From NCBI GenBank assembly GCA_036822055.1, contig DAISIK010000002.1:1-64000 (forward strand): a stretch of DNA of 64,000 nucleotides, given 5' to 3'. Shown here in pieces: positions 25,627-35,078 of this stretch. Origin of the DNA: DAISIK01 sp036822055 (GTDB taxonomy: Bacteria; Verrucomicrobiota; Verrucomicrobiia; Opitutales; Puniceicoccaceae). Below the pieces are notes generated by a model. That model was not told where the DNA came from, made no database searches, and saw only the letters and a program-made list of their open reading frames with translations. Position numbers and translations under genes: made by a program. Numbering within the stretch: the first letter of the stretch is position 1; the number at the start of each line of letters is the position of its first letter.

Positions 25627-28578
25627 ATGAACCCATCAGCAACCCTCGCTCCCCCGATCGTCGATTCCCAAACCACCGTCCAAAAGCCTGAGCAAGCATC
25701 CCCTCCTAACCGTGTGCCCCTGAGAATCGACCGGTTTTTCTCATCTCCACACCAACACCCCTACGAAACGGTTACCTGGGAATTTCGATCAGCCGCAATT
25801 ACCGACGAGCGCGGCCGGACGATCTTTGCTCAAGAAGCAATCGAGGTTCCCGAGCCTTGGTCAGACCTTGCCACCCGCATTCTGGCATCCAAGTACTTTT
25901 ACGGAGATATCGAGAAGGGAACGGATCCAGCATCAGGTGGTAGGGAATCCTCCCTCAAGCAAGTCCTCGACCGGGTGTGTAAGACAATTGCCCACTGGGG
26001 TCTGCAGGATGGCTATTTCGAAGACGAGTCTACCGCTCGCGTCTTTGAGGAGGAGCTGACAGCCCTCTGCCTCAACCAACACGGAGCGTTCAATTCCCCG
26101 GTCTGGTTCAATGTCGGGCTTGATCAAGCCTACCAGATCGAATCCGCTGCCTCGAGGGGTAACTTCCGCTGGGATTCTCAAGCGAAGGCTCCTGTCCCGG
26201 TCCCCAATCCTTACCGATACCCTCAATCTTCAGCCTGTTTCATTCAGGGGGTGGAAGACAACCTCGATTCAATCATGAAACTCGCCGAGGCCGAGGCCCT
26301 CCTCTTCAAATTTGGCAGTGGCAGCGGCACCGACCTCTCCTCTATCCGCTCTTCGCGGGAGAAACTCTCGGGAGGTGGGCGTCCGAGTGGACCCCTCAGC
26401 TTCCTTGCCGTTTACGATGCAGTTGCCGGAGTTGTTAAAAGTGGAGGAAAGACCCGCCGTGCCGCAAAAATGAATACGCTTAAGGATTGGCATCCTGACA
26501 TCGGGGAATTTATAGCCGCCAAACCGGCCGAGGAACAAAAAGCCTGGGCCCTCATTGAGCAAGGTTACGACCCCAGCTTTAACGGTGAAGCCTACGGCTC
26601 GATAAAATTCCAGAACGAAAACCTCTCCGTCCGCGCTTCGGATGCCTTCATGCGGGCGGCCAGTGGAGAGACTGACCCTGTCTGGTGGACTCGCCGTGTG
26701 ACTGATGGGCAGCCCTGCGAGGAAAAGAATGCCCCTAAACTTTTGCGCCAAATCGCCGAAGCAACTCATCTCTGCGGAGATCCCGGGATGCAGTTTGACG
26801 ATACCATTCACCACTGGCATACCTGCAAAGAGTCGGGACGCCAGAATTGCTCCAACCCCTGCAGCGAGTATCTGTTTCTCGACCACTCAGCCTGCAACCT
26901 CGCCAGCATTAACCTCCTTTCCTTCCCCTCCCCGGATGGCTTTGACTCCAAGGCTTTTGCCCAGGCTTGCCGGATCTTCATCATCGCGCAGGACATCCTT
27001 ATCGACCGCTCTTCCTACCCGACCAAACCGGTAACCTACAACGCCCACAAATTTCGCCCCCTCGGGTTGGGCTACGCCAATCTCGGCGGTCTGCTGATGG
27101 CCAATGGCCTCGCCTACGACTCGGACGAGGGACGCGCCCTGGCCGCTGCCATCACCGCCTTAATGACCGGTACGGCCTACCAAACCTCGGCCGAGCTAGC
27201 CGCCCTCCTCGGAGCCTTTGAAGGGTACCATGATCCGGCTGTCTACGGCCAAACTCCCGCTCCCGCAGCCAACAATCACGCCTCCATGCACGAGGTCATT
27301 GAGCAACACCTCCCCGCCGTTGAGCAGATCGACCCGACTTGTCCGCCAGCGTTACGGGAGGCCGCCCAGGCAGCCTGGGAAAACGCCCGTTCCCAGGGGC
27401 TGGCTCACGGTTACCGAAACGCTCAGGTAACGGCTCTCGCCCCTACCGGCACCATCGGATTCCTCATGGATTGCGACACCACCGGAATTGAGCCAGCCAT
27501 CGGACTCATTGCCTACAAACAACTATCGGGAGGCGGTTGCCTTACCCTCCCCCTCCAAACGGTCCCCGTCGCCCTGGAAAGGATGGGCTATTCGCCTCAA
27601 GCGGTCCAATCGGCCCTCGCTCACCTTGAAAAGTACGGAACCCTCGAAGACCTCGAGACTTCCCAAACCGTTCTGCGATCTGGTATTCGTTCCGAACATC
27701 TCGCCGTCTTCGATACCGCCTTCCGCAGCGGCAGCGGCACCCGATCGCTCTCCCCCAGCGCCCATCTCGAGATGGTGGCTGCCGTCCAACCCTTCCTCAG
27801 CGGTGGTGTATCCAAAACCGTCAACGTTCCGGAGGAAACCACGGTTGAGCAGATCCGCGATATTTACATCCGCGCCTGGAAATTGGGAATCAAGGGAGTG
27901 GCCATCTACCGCGATGGCTCGAAGAGAAGTGCCCCCGTGAGCACGAGAAAGCAGCCGGAGGAAAAGCCGAGAGAGGTGCAGATCCTGACTGAACCGTACC
28001 GTCGCAAACTTCCGGATACACGAGCTTCTGTGACCCATCATTTCAGCATCGGTGGCAGCGAGGGCTACCTGACGGTCGGACGTTACGATGACGGCTCCCC
28101 TGGAGAGGTTTTTCTCCAAATGGCCAAAGCTGGGAGCACCATTAACGGCTTGATGGATACCATCGGGATTTTGCTCTCCCTCAGTCTCCAATACGGCGTT
28201 CCGCTCGAGACTTTGGTCCGAAAATTCTCCCATGTTCGCTTCGAACCTGAAGGGATCACCCGCAATGCCGAGATCCCCTTTGCAAAAAGCGTGGTCGATT
28301 ATCTGGCGAGGTTTCTCGGCATGGAGTTCGTTCCCGGATATCGCGAGGAGATGTCACCCGTTCCCACTAGCGAGTCCTCTCTGGAAGATCGGGCTCCCCA
28401 TGCCACCTCCATTGAAAATGCCGCTGAACGAAATCGGCCCATCCCATCGGTCCAAATGCGATTGCTCACCGAATCTACTGGCAACACCGCCTGCCCCGAG
28501 TGCGGCAGCTTTCGGGTGAAGGTTACCGGTAGCTGCGCGACCTGCCTAAACTGCGGCTCAAGCCTCGGCTGCTCCTGA
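25627..28578 (+). CDS. nrdJ: Coenzyme B12-dependent ribonucleotide reductase (class II)
   Basis: This 983-residue enzyme makes deoxyribonucleotides with adenosylcobalamin and works with or without oxygen. Typical blocks are NQHGAFNSPVWFNVGL, GSGSGTDLSSIRSSREKL, NPCSEYLFLDHSACNLASIN with active-site Cys, and TALAPTGTIGFLMDCDTTGIEP. The C-terminal tail carries a zinc ribbon (CPECG, CATCLNCG) of the NrdJ long form. No NrdA/NrdB gene is present here. Two NrdR-like boxes lie immediately upstream, pointing to control by NrdR. No cobalamin riboswitch is visible. The last 21 bases overlap a small lipoprotein gene on the other strand. Confidence 0.95.
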   Translation: MNPSATLAPPIVDSQTTVQKPEQASPPNRVPLRIDRFFSSPHQHPYETVTWEFRSAAITDERGRTIFAQEAIEVPEPWSDLATRILASKYFYGDIEKGTDPASGGRESSLKQVLDRVCKTIAHWGLQDGYFEDESTARVFEEELTALCLNQHGAFNSPVWFNVGLDQAYQIESAASRGNFRWDSQAKAPVPVPNPYRYPQSSACFIQGVEDNLDSIMKLAEAEALLFKFGSGSGTDLSSIRSSREKLSGGGRPSGPLSFLAVYDAVAGVVKSGGKTRRAAKMNTLKDWHPDIGEFIAAKPAEEQKAWALIEQGYDPSFNGEAYGSIKFQNENLSVRASDAFMRAASGETDPVWWTRRVTDGQPCEEKNAPKLLRQIAEATHLCGDPGMQFDDTIHHWHTCKESGRQNCSNPCSEYLFLDHSACNLASINLLSFPSPDGFDSKAFAQACRIFIIAQDILIDRSSYPTKPVTYNAHKFRPLGLGYANLGGLLMANGLAYDSDEGRALAAAITALMTGTAYQTSAELAALLGAFEGYHDPAVYGQTPAPAANNHASMHEVIEQHLPAVEQIDPTCPPALREAAQAAWENARSQGLAHGYRNAQVTALAPTGTIGFLMDCDTTGIEPAIGLIAYKQLSGGGCLTLPLQTVPVALERMGYSPQAVQSALAHLEKYGTLEDLETSQTVLRSGIRSEHLAVFDTAFRSGSGTRSLSPSAHLEMVAAVQPFLSGGVSKTVNVPEETTVEQIRDIYIRAWKLGIKGVAIYRDGSKRSAPVSTRKQPEEKPREVQILTEPYRRKLPDTRASVTHHFSIGGSEGYLTVGRYDDGSPGEVFLQMAKAGSTINGLMDTIGILLSLSLQYGVPLETLVRKFSHVRFEPEGITRNAEIPFAKSVVDYLARFLGMEFVPGYREEMSPVPTSESSLEDRAPHATSIENAAERNRPIPSVQMRLLTESTGNTACPECGSFRVKVTGSCATCLNCGSSLGCS

Positions 28579-28770
28579 TGGCTCTGGCGCCTCCACTCCC
28601 GCGATCTCGGCTGCCTCCTCCGATGTTTCGGGAACGGGTTGCACCACAGGGTCAGCCTCCAGAATCATAAAAGGAATCTGATAGAGTGGTACACTCGCCC
28701 CGTGATTGATACTGGAGCATCCGGGCGAGAAAAACACCAATCCCAAAAGGGGAATGAAAAGTAGGCGCAC
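28558..28770 (-). CDS. Small putative lipoprotein
   Basis: This protein of about 70 residues has a lipoprotein signal: RLLFIPLLGLVFFSPGC with the lipobox before Cys, then SSINHGASVPLYQIPF and an acidic Pro/Glu-rich tail. I chose the GTG at 28770 because it gives a normal signal peptide; a TTG at 28800 is the alternative. It overlaps the end of nrdJ by 21 bases on the opposite strand. No family is recognised. The clean signal peptide is the main support. Confidence 0.45.
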   Translation of the reverse strand: MRLLFIPLLGLVFFSPGCSSINHGASVPLYQIPFMILEADPVVQPVPETSEEAAEIAGVEAPEPSGAAEA

Positions 28771-28896
28771 TCCGTCAAAAGACCTATCGGCACGCCTCAA
28801 GTCAACCTCGGCCTGAGTCGAATCGGCTGACCCCGCCGATCAATTAAATATTCAAGGTTGCGCCCGAGGAGACATTCAAGCAACTTTCAAGGGGTC

Positions 28897-28974
<78 letters not shown>

Positions 28975-29198
28975 CAACCAGCCTGTGGAGATTGCCTCCG
29001 GGCTATTCGGTATCGGAGGTCTTCCGATCGGTCAGGCATGTGGATGGCACATCCTGGTTAAATAATATCCCTCCAGAACAGCCATCTGCGGCCGGACTCC
29101 GCTGCAATCGATCTTGAGAATTTGCTGCCGTCGGCTTTTCCATCCCTTTTCCATCTTCGCTCCATCACCCCTCCACCTTCAGGTGATATTTTAGGGGC

Positions 29199-31232
29199 AT
29201 GCGTTCTATCAATCCTCCCTTCTTCCTTCCGATCTTCTCCCTCCGCTGGAGAACTTTGTTCCTGTGGTTAACCACTGCTCTCCTCTCTACCTCCCTTGCT
29301 GCGCAGACTCTTTCCGAACAACGGACCGAGGCTCCCTACTTCTGGGTTGACCAAGCTGGAGAAGGCGAGAGCACCCTCCCTCTTCGCGAGAGCCATGCCA
29401 AGGTTTCCATTGAAGGACCGATTGCTACCGTGGTCCTCCGCCAAACCTACCAAAACAACTCAGCCAGTCCCATTCATGCCTCCTATGTCTTCCCCGGATC
29501 CACCCGTGCGGCAGTCCATGACCTGCACTTCGAGATCGGCAACCGACGTATTCGTGCCGAGATCCAGGAAAAGGCTGAGGCAAAGAAAACCTTTGAAACC
29601 GCCAAAGCAGCAGGCCAACAGGCGACTTTGCTCGAACAACACCGCCCCAATGTCTTCCAAATGCGGGTCGCCAACATTATGCCGGGTGACCTCCTTACGG
29701 TTGAACTGACTTACTCGGAAACCCTCGAGCGCATCGGAGACGACTACACCTTTGTTTTCCCAACTGTCGTCGGGCCTCGCTACTCGGAGAATCAATCCGA
29801 GATTGACGATTCCACCCGCTGGGTAAGCTCTCCCTACCTTGCCCCGGAAACTGTTGTCGCCCCGCCCGGATTCTCCCTTGCAGTCCATTTGAACCAGGCC
29901 CTGCCCCTCCGGCGGGTCGGTTCTCCCAGCCATTCCCTGAACGTCAATTATCCGTCTCCCAATCAGGGGCAAATATCTCTCACCCCCACCAGCGACCGAC
30001 CAGACAACCGGGACTTCGTCCTCCATTTTTCACTAGCCGCCGAGGAGCCGGCGGTCGGACTCCTGCTCTCCTCCGAACCAGAAGCACCCGACGAGGGCTA
30101 CTTCCTGCTCACCCTCGAGCCACCCGCACACCTTTCGCCCGGTCCCCGTGTGCCCCGCGAGTACATCTTCGTGCTCGATGTCTCAGGCTCCATGAACGGG
30201 TTTCCCCTCGAGATATCCCGCGAGATCATGCGCCAGCTCATTGGTCAACTCGATCCCGGCGAACGCTTCAACCTCATCTCCTTTGCCTCCGGGTCCTCCA
30301 TATTTTCGAGCGAGGGCTCCCTCTCCGCTACTCCATCCAACCTAAACCATGCCCTCCAGTGGATCAATAACCACCAAGGCGGGGGCGGCACCAGCCTCCT
30401 CCCGGCCCTTGAGCGCGTATTTGCTCTTCCCACCAATGAAGCTTTCTCCCGGAGCATTATTGTACTCACCGATGGATACGTCAGCATCGAGGCTGAAGCC
30501 TTCCGCCTCGTCCGGGAAAAACGAGGCACTGCCAACCTTTTCGCCTTCGGGATTGGTAGCTCCGTCAACCGCCACCTGATCGAAGGATTGGCCCGCGCTG
30601 GAGCTGGGGAGCCAATCGTCGCCCTCGATCCCAAGTCCGCAAAAAAAGCCGCCACTGGCTTCATTGAAACCATTCGGCACCCGCTCATGACTGGCATCAA
30701 GCTGGAGTTCGATGGCTTCAAGCCCTACGACCAGCTCCCCGAAGAGCAGGGGGACCTCTTCCTCTCCAAACCCATAAGGATGGTCGGTCGGTACTCGGGG
30801 AGCCAACCTCATGGCACCCTTCGCCTCACCGGTCAGCTCGGGACCGAGGCTTTTGAAAAAGTGCTCCATCTCTCAGGCGAACCGATCGCCGGTCCCGGTC
30901 TGCGCTCGCTCTGGGCCCGCGAGAAAGTTCGCTCCCTCGAGGACCGCATCGCCTATGAGCGGGAAACCGGTCTCCGCGAGCAAATTGTCGCCCTTGGCCT
31001 TTCCCATCGCCTCCTCACCAACTACACCTCCTTTGTCGCCGTCGAGCGCGTCGTTGTGAACTCCGGTGGCCAGGGACCAGAAATAGAGCAACCCCTTCCC
31101 CTTCCCAAGGGGGTCAGCCCACTTGCCATCGGCGGCGGCATTCCGGGAACACCGGAACCAGGAATCGCCATCCTTCTCAGCTTCGTTGGAATGGCCCTGT
31201 TCTCCTATCATCTCCTCGCCCGGCGGCGATGA
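29199..31232 (+). CDS. VIT/vWA-domain surface protein with PEP-CTERM-like sorting tail
   Basis: This 677-residue protein has an N-terminal signal peptide (to about residue 36, TTALLSTSLAAQ), then a vault/inter-alpha-trypsin (VIT) domain at about 45-175 (ATVVLRQTYQNNSASPIHAS, KKTFETAKAAGQQATLLEQ), then a von Willebrand A domain at about 320-480 with the metal-binding DVSGSM near 327 and the TDGYVS segment. The C-terminus is a sorting signal: TPEPG near 650, a hydrophobic helix, then ARRR. PEP-CTERM signals are cut by exosortases. Its stop overlaps the ATG of the exosortase gene (ATGA), so enzyme and substrate are translated together. Analogous VIT/vWA proteins are targets of proteobacterial sortases and Bacteroidetes XrtN. 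The ligand is unknown. Confidence 0.9.
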   Translation: MRSINPPFFLPIFSLRWRTLFLWLTTALLSTSLAAQTLSEQRTEAPYFWVDQAGEGESTLPLRESHAKVSIEGPIATVVLRQTYQNNSASPIHASYVFPGSTRAAVHDLHFEIGNRRIRAEIQEKAEAKKTFETAKAAGQQATLLEQHRPNVFQMRVANIMPGDLLTVELTYSETLERIGDDYTFVFPTVVGPRYSENQSEIDDSTRWVSSPYLAPETVVAPPGFSLAVHLNQALPLRRVGSPSHSLNVNYPSPNQGQISLTPTSDRPDNRDFVLHFSLAAEEPAVGLLLSSEPEAPDEGYFLLTLEPPAHLSPGPRVPREYIFVLDVSGSMNGFPLEISREIMRQLIGQLDPGERFNLISFASGSSIFSSEGSLSATPSNLNHALQWINNHQGGGGTSLLPALERVFALPTNEAFSRSIIVLTDGYVSIEAEAFRLVREKRGTANLFAFGIGSSVNRHLIEGLARAGAGEPIVALDPKSAKKAATGFIETIRHPLMTGIKLEFDGFKPYDQLPEEQGDLFLSKPIRMVGRYSGSQPHGTLRLTGQLGTEAFEKVLHLSGEPIAGPGLRSLWAREKVRSLEDRIAYERETGLREQIVALGLSHRLLTNYTSFVAVERVVVNSGGQGPEIEQPLPLPKGVSPLAIGGGIPGTPEPGIAILLSFVGMALFSYHLLARRR

Positions 31233-32614
31233 TCGCCCTGCTTACCTTCGCCGCGATCTCGGTACCAAGTATTTATTGGTACACCCAGCGAATGATCGAT
31301 GGCTCCGACGAACCGGTCGGAGTCATCGCCCTGCTCACCTTGCTCGCGCTAATCATTGCGCGACGCAGAATTCTTGCCTGGCGTTCCCTCGATCCCTCGG
31401 AATGGACCGTTCTCATTTCCCTCGTCGCTCTCCTTACCCTGTTCAGAGATCTTCTTCCGAATCTTGTTGTTGCCTCGCTCCTACTTGTTTCGGCTACGAC
31501 CTTTGCCCTTCGACGCGGTCTTCCCCCTGCCACCATGGGGATGGCCCTGCTCAGTCTACCCCTCCTCGCCACCCTCGATTTCTACCTTGGGTTTCCTCTG
31601 CGCCTCGCCTGCGGTTGGCTTTTTGCCCTTCTTTTTAATGGCTTGGTCGGAGGTCTCGAACTCTCCGGTCTGTCCCTCGTTTACCAAGGGATCGAGGTAG
31701 TCATTGATCGACCTTGCGCCGGAATCAATTACCTCTGGTCGGGATGGTATGCAGCCGCACTCATCGCTTGCCTTCGCAACTTCCGTGGTCTGGCCCTCCT
31801 CGCCTGGAGCCTCGCCTCCCTGATCATCCTCTTTGGAGCCAATGTTGCTCGAGTTGGCCTTCTCTTCGTCCTCGAAATCAATCAGTTGATCACTGATTCC
31901 GGACACCAGTCGGTCGGCCTGGCAGTCTTTATCCTCGCCCTTCTGCTTCTCTTTTCGATCGGAAACCTTCTCCCCTCTAAAACTCCAAAAAAGTCCGGCG
32001 CCCTCAGCCGTCCCTCCGCCACAAACCGATCCACCCCTCGAGTCCTCCCGAAGATCTCCCTCGCTACGGCACTCCTCTCCCTGGCCCTCCCTCAAACTTC
32101 AACCCCTGTAGATCAGACAACTTTCGCCACGCTCCAAAACGACTTCATCTTCCCGACCCACCTTCTCGGGTTCAGGCTTCAGCCAATCGATCAAGGCTCA
32201 CCCCTCGAAGTTCTCCGCCAGTCTCCATCGACTCTCTCGGCGACCTTCGTTTGGCAGGAACGGCTCATCCTCCTTCGCGTTACCCATCGTCCAACCCGAA
32301 CCCTTCATCCAGCCGAACATTGCTTCACCGGAGCAGGGTACCAAATACAACCCCTCCCGCTCTGGAAGGATCCACAGGAGCGCAACTGGAGTCGTTTCGA
32401 AGCACGCAAGGGAAGGGAGCGTCTCATCGTCAGCCAAATGATTGAGCACCCAGCTTCCGCTGCTACCTTTTCCGATGTTTCCCAATCCTACTGGAACGCC
32501 TTCCTCAACCGCCAAACCGGGCCCTGGTTCGCCTGGACGATGGTTGAGCCCAGGAAAACCTGGGGAGGGTCACTCGCTTTCGGTAAAAGGCCTGAGTTTG
32601 GTCTCCTCGACTAG
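31229..32614 (+). CDS. Exosortase with fused EpsI-like C-terminal domain
   Basis: This 461-residue inner-membrane enzyme is predicted to cleave the PEP-CTERM tail of the preceding protein. About eight membrane helices fill residues 1-255. The catalytic triad is visible: Cys163 in DRPCAGINYLWSG, Arg208 in NVARVGLL, and His226 in DSGHQSVG. After a linker (about 255-290) comes a soluble domain (300-461) with HRPTRTLHPAEHCFTGAGY, which resembles the EpsI/DUF3485 domain often found next to or fused with exosortases. Start overlaps the substrate gene. No exopolysaccharide genes are adjacent, unlike typical epsH loci. The exosortase subclass is not assigned. Confidence 0.88.
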   Translation: MIALLTFAAISVPSIYWYTQRMIDGSDEPVGVIALLTLLALIIARRRILAWRSLDPSEWTVLISLVALLTLFRDLLPNLVVASLLLVSATTFALRRGLPPATMGMALLSLPLLATLDFYLGFPLRLACGWLFALLFNGLVGGLELSGLSLVYQGIEVVIDRPCAGINYLWSGWYAAALIACLRNFRGLALLAWSLASLIILFGANVARVGLLFVLEINQLITDSGHQSVGLAVFILALLLLFSIGNLLPSKTPKKSGALSRPSATNRSTPRVLPKISLATALLSLALPQTSTPVDQTTFATLQNDFIFPTHLLGFRLQPIDQGSPLEVLRQSPSTLSATFVWQERLILLRVTHRPTRTLHPAEHCFTGAGYQIQPLPLWKDPQERNWSRFEARKGRERLIVSQMIEHPASAATFSDVSQSYWNAFLNRQTGPWFAWTMVEPRKTWGGSLAFGKRPEFGLLD

Positions 32615-32657
32615 TCGACGCAATCTGGCCCCGATTGTGCTATCGGCTCAACGGACC

Positions 32658-32703
32658 TGTAACATTCGAAATTTTGTCTTTCCACAAACGGCAGATTGTT
32701 ACA
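32658..32703 (+). promoter_or_regulatory. Inverted repeat and possible promoter before the basic-tail gene
   Basis: TGTAACA (32658-32664) and TGTTACA (32697-32703) form a perfect inverted repeat about 55-100 bases before the ATG at 32756. Between and over the right arm lies a weak promoter-like pair, TTGTCT then 17 bases then TGTTAC. It could be an operator, but this is only a pattern. Confidence 0.25.
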
Positions 32704-32755
32704 AGTTCCAGAAGTCAACCCGCATCACCAAAAATTCCAACCTTAGGATATTGTA

Positions 32756-33208
32756 ATGGCTGTGAAGAAAACTGTTAAGAAGGTCGCCAGCAAGGCGGCA
32801 GCTCCGATCGCCAAGAAAGCCGTGAAAAAGGTTTCGACGCCTTCGGCAACCAGAACATCACCCGTCAAGAAGGCCTCACCTTCCGGGAGGACCTCACCTA
32901 CCAAGGTTTCCGAAGCTAAAAAAGCAGCAGCGCCGATAAAAAGCCCTTCCAAACTCAGCACCACTTTAATCGCCAAGATTGATGTCGGCCTCGGCAACAT
33001 CCTCACCGTTCGCGGTGAAGGGGCCGGCTTGTCCTGGGAGACCGGAAGCCCCATGACCTGCAACGGCACCAACGAATGGACCTGGTCGACAAATGTGGCA
33101 ACCAGCGGGATCGTCTTCAAGTACCTGCTCAACGATGAAATTTGGATGGACGGAGATAACCTGACCGTGGCCGCTGGGGCCACCTCCATTTCGTCGCCGA
33201 CCTTCTAG
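32756..33208 (+). CDS. Lysine-rich-tail protein with starch-binding-like domain
   Basis: This 150-residue protein has two contrasting halves. Residues 1-68 are Lys/Ala/Ser/Pro-rich (KKTVKKVASKAAAPIAKKAV, with TSPVKK and SPTK units), like the tails of histone H1 and bacterial H1-like proteins. Residues 75-150 form a compact beta domain with ILTVRGEGAGLSWETGSPM, EWTWS and FKYLLNDEIWMDGDN, which resembles CBM20/CBM48-type carbohydrate-binding modules. It may tie a glycan or nucleotide-sugar signal to nucleic acid or ribosomes; that is inference. AGGA before the ATG supports the start. It is convergent with groEL. Confidence 0.7.
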   Translation: MAVKKTVKKVASKAAAPIAKKAVKKVSTPSATRTSPVKKASPSGRTSPTKVSEAKKAAAPIKSPSKLSTTLIAKIDVGLGNILTVRGEGAGLSWETGSPMTCNGTNEWTWSTNVATSGIVFKYLLNDEIWMDGDNLTVAAGATSISSPTF

Positions 33209-33348
33209 GCCAAGACGGCGACGCATCCGTGCGCCGACCGATTGGGACGGCGGTTTTTGGATCCGGGGTCGACCCGCTTTCCACCGTGGCGAAAACACCC
33301 GCGATTATCGCTCTGCGCCCTTTCTCCTTGTTCATCCCTGCGAAGACG

Positions 33349-33377
33349 AAAAAAAGCCCGGAGACTGCTCTCCGGGC
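33349..33377 (-). terminator. Rho-independent terminator of groES-groEL
   Basis: GCCCGGAGA (33356-33364) pairs with TCTCCGGGC (33369-33377). Seven A on the left (33349-33355) give the U-tract on the minus strand, about 40 bases after the groEL stop. Confidence 0.88.
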
Positions 33378-33418
33378 CTTTGATAGGTTGACTCCTCAGT
33401 GGAAGTAATCGAACGGAC

Positions 33419-35050
33419 TCAGTAATCCATGTCATCCATCCCGCCTTGGGGAGCCGACTTGGACTTTTCCGGTACGTCGGTGATCAAGCACTCGGTCGTC
33501 AGGAGCAGGCTGGCCACACTGGCTGCGTTTTGGATCGCTGTGCGGGTAACTTTGGTTGGATCGACAACTCCGGCCTGCACCAGATTCTCATAGATGCCCG
33601 TTGCCACATTGTAGCCCATGTCACCTTCGTGGCGCAGGACCTCCTGCACAATCAGGCTACCCTCGACCCCGGCATTGATGCAGAGGCGACGAAGCGGCTC
33701 CTCGAGAGCGCGACGAACGATCCGCATGCCGGTCTTTTCGTCGCCCTCGGTGGCGCCAGAGATTTTTTCTTCGAGGGCTTTGGCCGCGCGCAGCAGCGCC
33801 ACACCGCCTCCGGGTACGATACCCTCTTCCACAGCCGCCCGAGTCGCGTGGAGCGCATCATCAACGCGATCTTTCTTCTCTTTCATCTCTGACTCGGTGG
33901 CCGCACCGATGTGGATTACCGCCACGCCACCAGCCAATTTGGCAAGGCGCTCCTGAAGCTTTTCGCGATCGTAATCGGAAGTGGTCTCTTCAATTTCGCG
34001 ACGGATTTGTTTTACCCGACCTTGAATGTCGTTGGCACTTCCAGCTCCCTCAATGATCGTGGTGTCGTCCTTGGTGATGGTCACCCGCTTGGCTTGGCCA
34101 AGATCTGCTAGCTTCACTCCATCCAGCTTGATGCCGAGATCTTCGGTGATGAACCGTCCACCGGTAAGGATCGCGAGGTCCTGCATCATCGCCTTGCGAC
34201 GATCTCCGAAGCCTGGTGCCTTGACTGCTCCCACTCGAAGCGTTCCCCGCAGCTTGTTCACTACGAGAGTTGCCAAGGCTTCTCCTTCAATGTCCTCGGC
34301 AATGATCACGAGGGCCTTGCCGGTCTTCGCGATCTCCTGCAAGAGGGGCAACAAATCGTTTAGGCTGCTGATCTTCTTCTCGTGAAGGAGGATGTAGGCA
34401 TCGTCAAAAACAGCTTCCATCCGCTCATTGTCGGTCGCGAAGTAGGGGCTCAGGTAACCCTTGTCGAATTGCATCCCTTCGACCACGTCGAGAGTGGTTT
34501 CGATCGACTTGGCCTCTTCGACCGTGATCGTTCCATCCTTGCCGACCTTCTCCATGGCTTCGGCAATGATGTCGCCGATCTCCCGGTCCCAGTTTGCCGA
34601 TACGGTGGCAACCTGGCGAATCTCACCATTGTTCTGGACGTTCTTACTGATCTTTGCCAGTTCTCCGATCACGACCTCGGCGGCTTGATCAATCCCGCGC
34701 TTGAGGAAAATCGGATTTGCCCCGGCAGCTACCGACTTGGTGCCTTCGCGGTAGATCGAAGCAGCCAGAACCGTCGCTGTAGTCGTCCCGTCACCCGCCT
34801 TGTCTGCCGTCTTGCTCGCGACTTCGCGAACCATCTGGGCTCCCATGTTTTCGAAGGGGTCTGCCAGTTCAATCTCTTTGGCCACCGTCACCCCGTCTTT
34901 GGTTACCTTGGGAGATCCAAATTTTTTGTCGATCAGGACGTTCCGTCCTTTAGGTCCAAGAGTGACGGAAACGGCCCGTGCGAGGGTCTCTACCCCGACA
35001 CTGATCCGATCCCGCCCAGTTTCGCTGAAGATGATTTGTTTTTTAGCCAT
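33419..35050 (-). CDS. groL: Chaperonin GroEL
   Basis: GroEL folds proteins in an ATP-driven double ring with GroES. The 543-residue protein is full length and standard: SVTLGPKGRNVLIDKKFGSP, AGDGTTTATVLA (ATP site), the apical domain with NKLRGTLRVGAVKAPGFGDRRKAM, and GVAVIHIGAATESEMKEKKDR. The C-terminal tail is QGGMDDMDY rather than a long GGM repeat. It follows groES after 28 bases on the same strand. A strong terminator follows. This looks like the main, housekeeping chaperonin. Confidence 0.98.
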   Translation of the reverse strand: MAKKQIIFSETGRDRISVGVETLARAVSVTLGPKGRNVLIDKKFGSPKVTKDGVTVAKEIELADPFENMGAQMVREVASKTADKAGDGTTTATVLAASIYREGTKSVAAGANPIFLKRGIDQAAEVVIGELAKISKNVQNNGEIRQVATVSANWDREIGDIIAEAMEKVGKDGTITVEEAKSIETTLDVVEGMQFDKGYLSPYFATDNERMEAVFDDAYILLHEKKISSLNDLLPLLQEIAKTGKALVIIAEDIEGEALATLVVNKLRGTLRVGAVKAPGFGDRRKAMMQDLAILTGGRFITEDLGIKLDGVKLADLGQAKRVTITKDDTTIIEGAGSANDIQGRVKQIRREIEETTSDYDREKLQERLAKLAGGVAVIHIGAATESEMKEKKDRVDDALHATRAAVEEGIVPGGGVALLRAAKALEEKISGATEGDEKTGMRIVRRALEEPLRRLCINAGVEGSLIVQEVLRHEGDMGYNVATGIYENLVQAGVVDPTKVTRTAIQNAASVASLLLTTECLITDVPEKSKSAPQGGMDDMDY

Positions 35051-35078
35051 AGGTTTAATTGTTCAGGTTAATTTTCGG

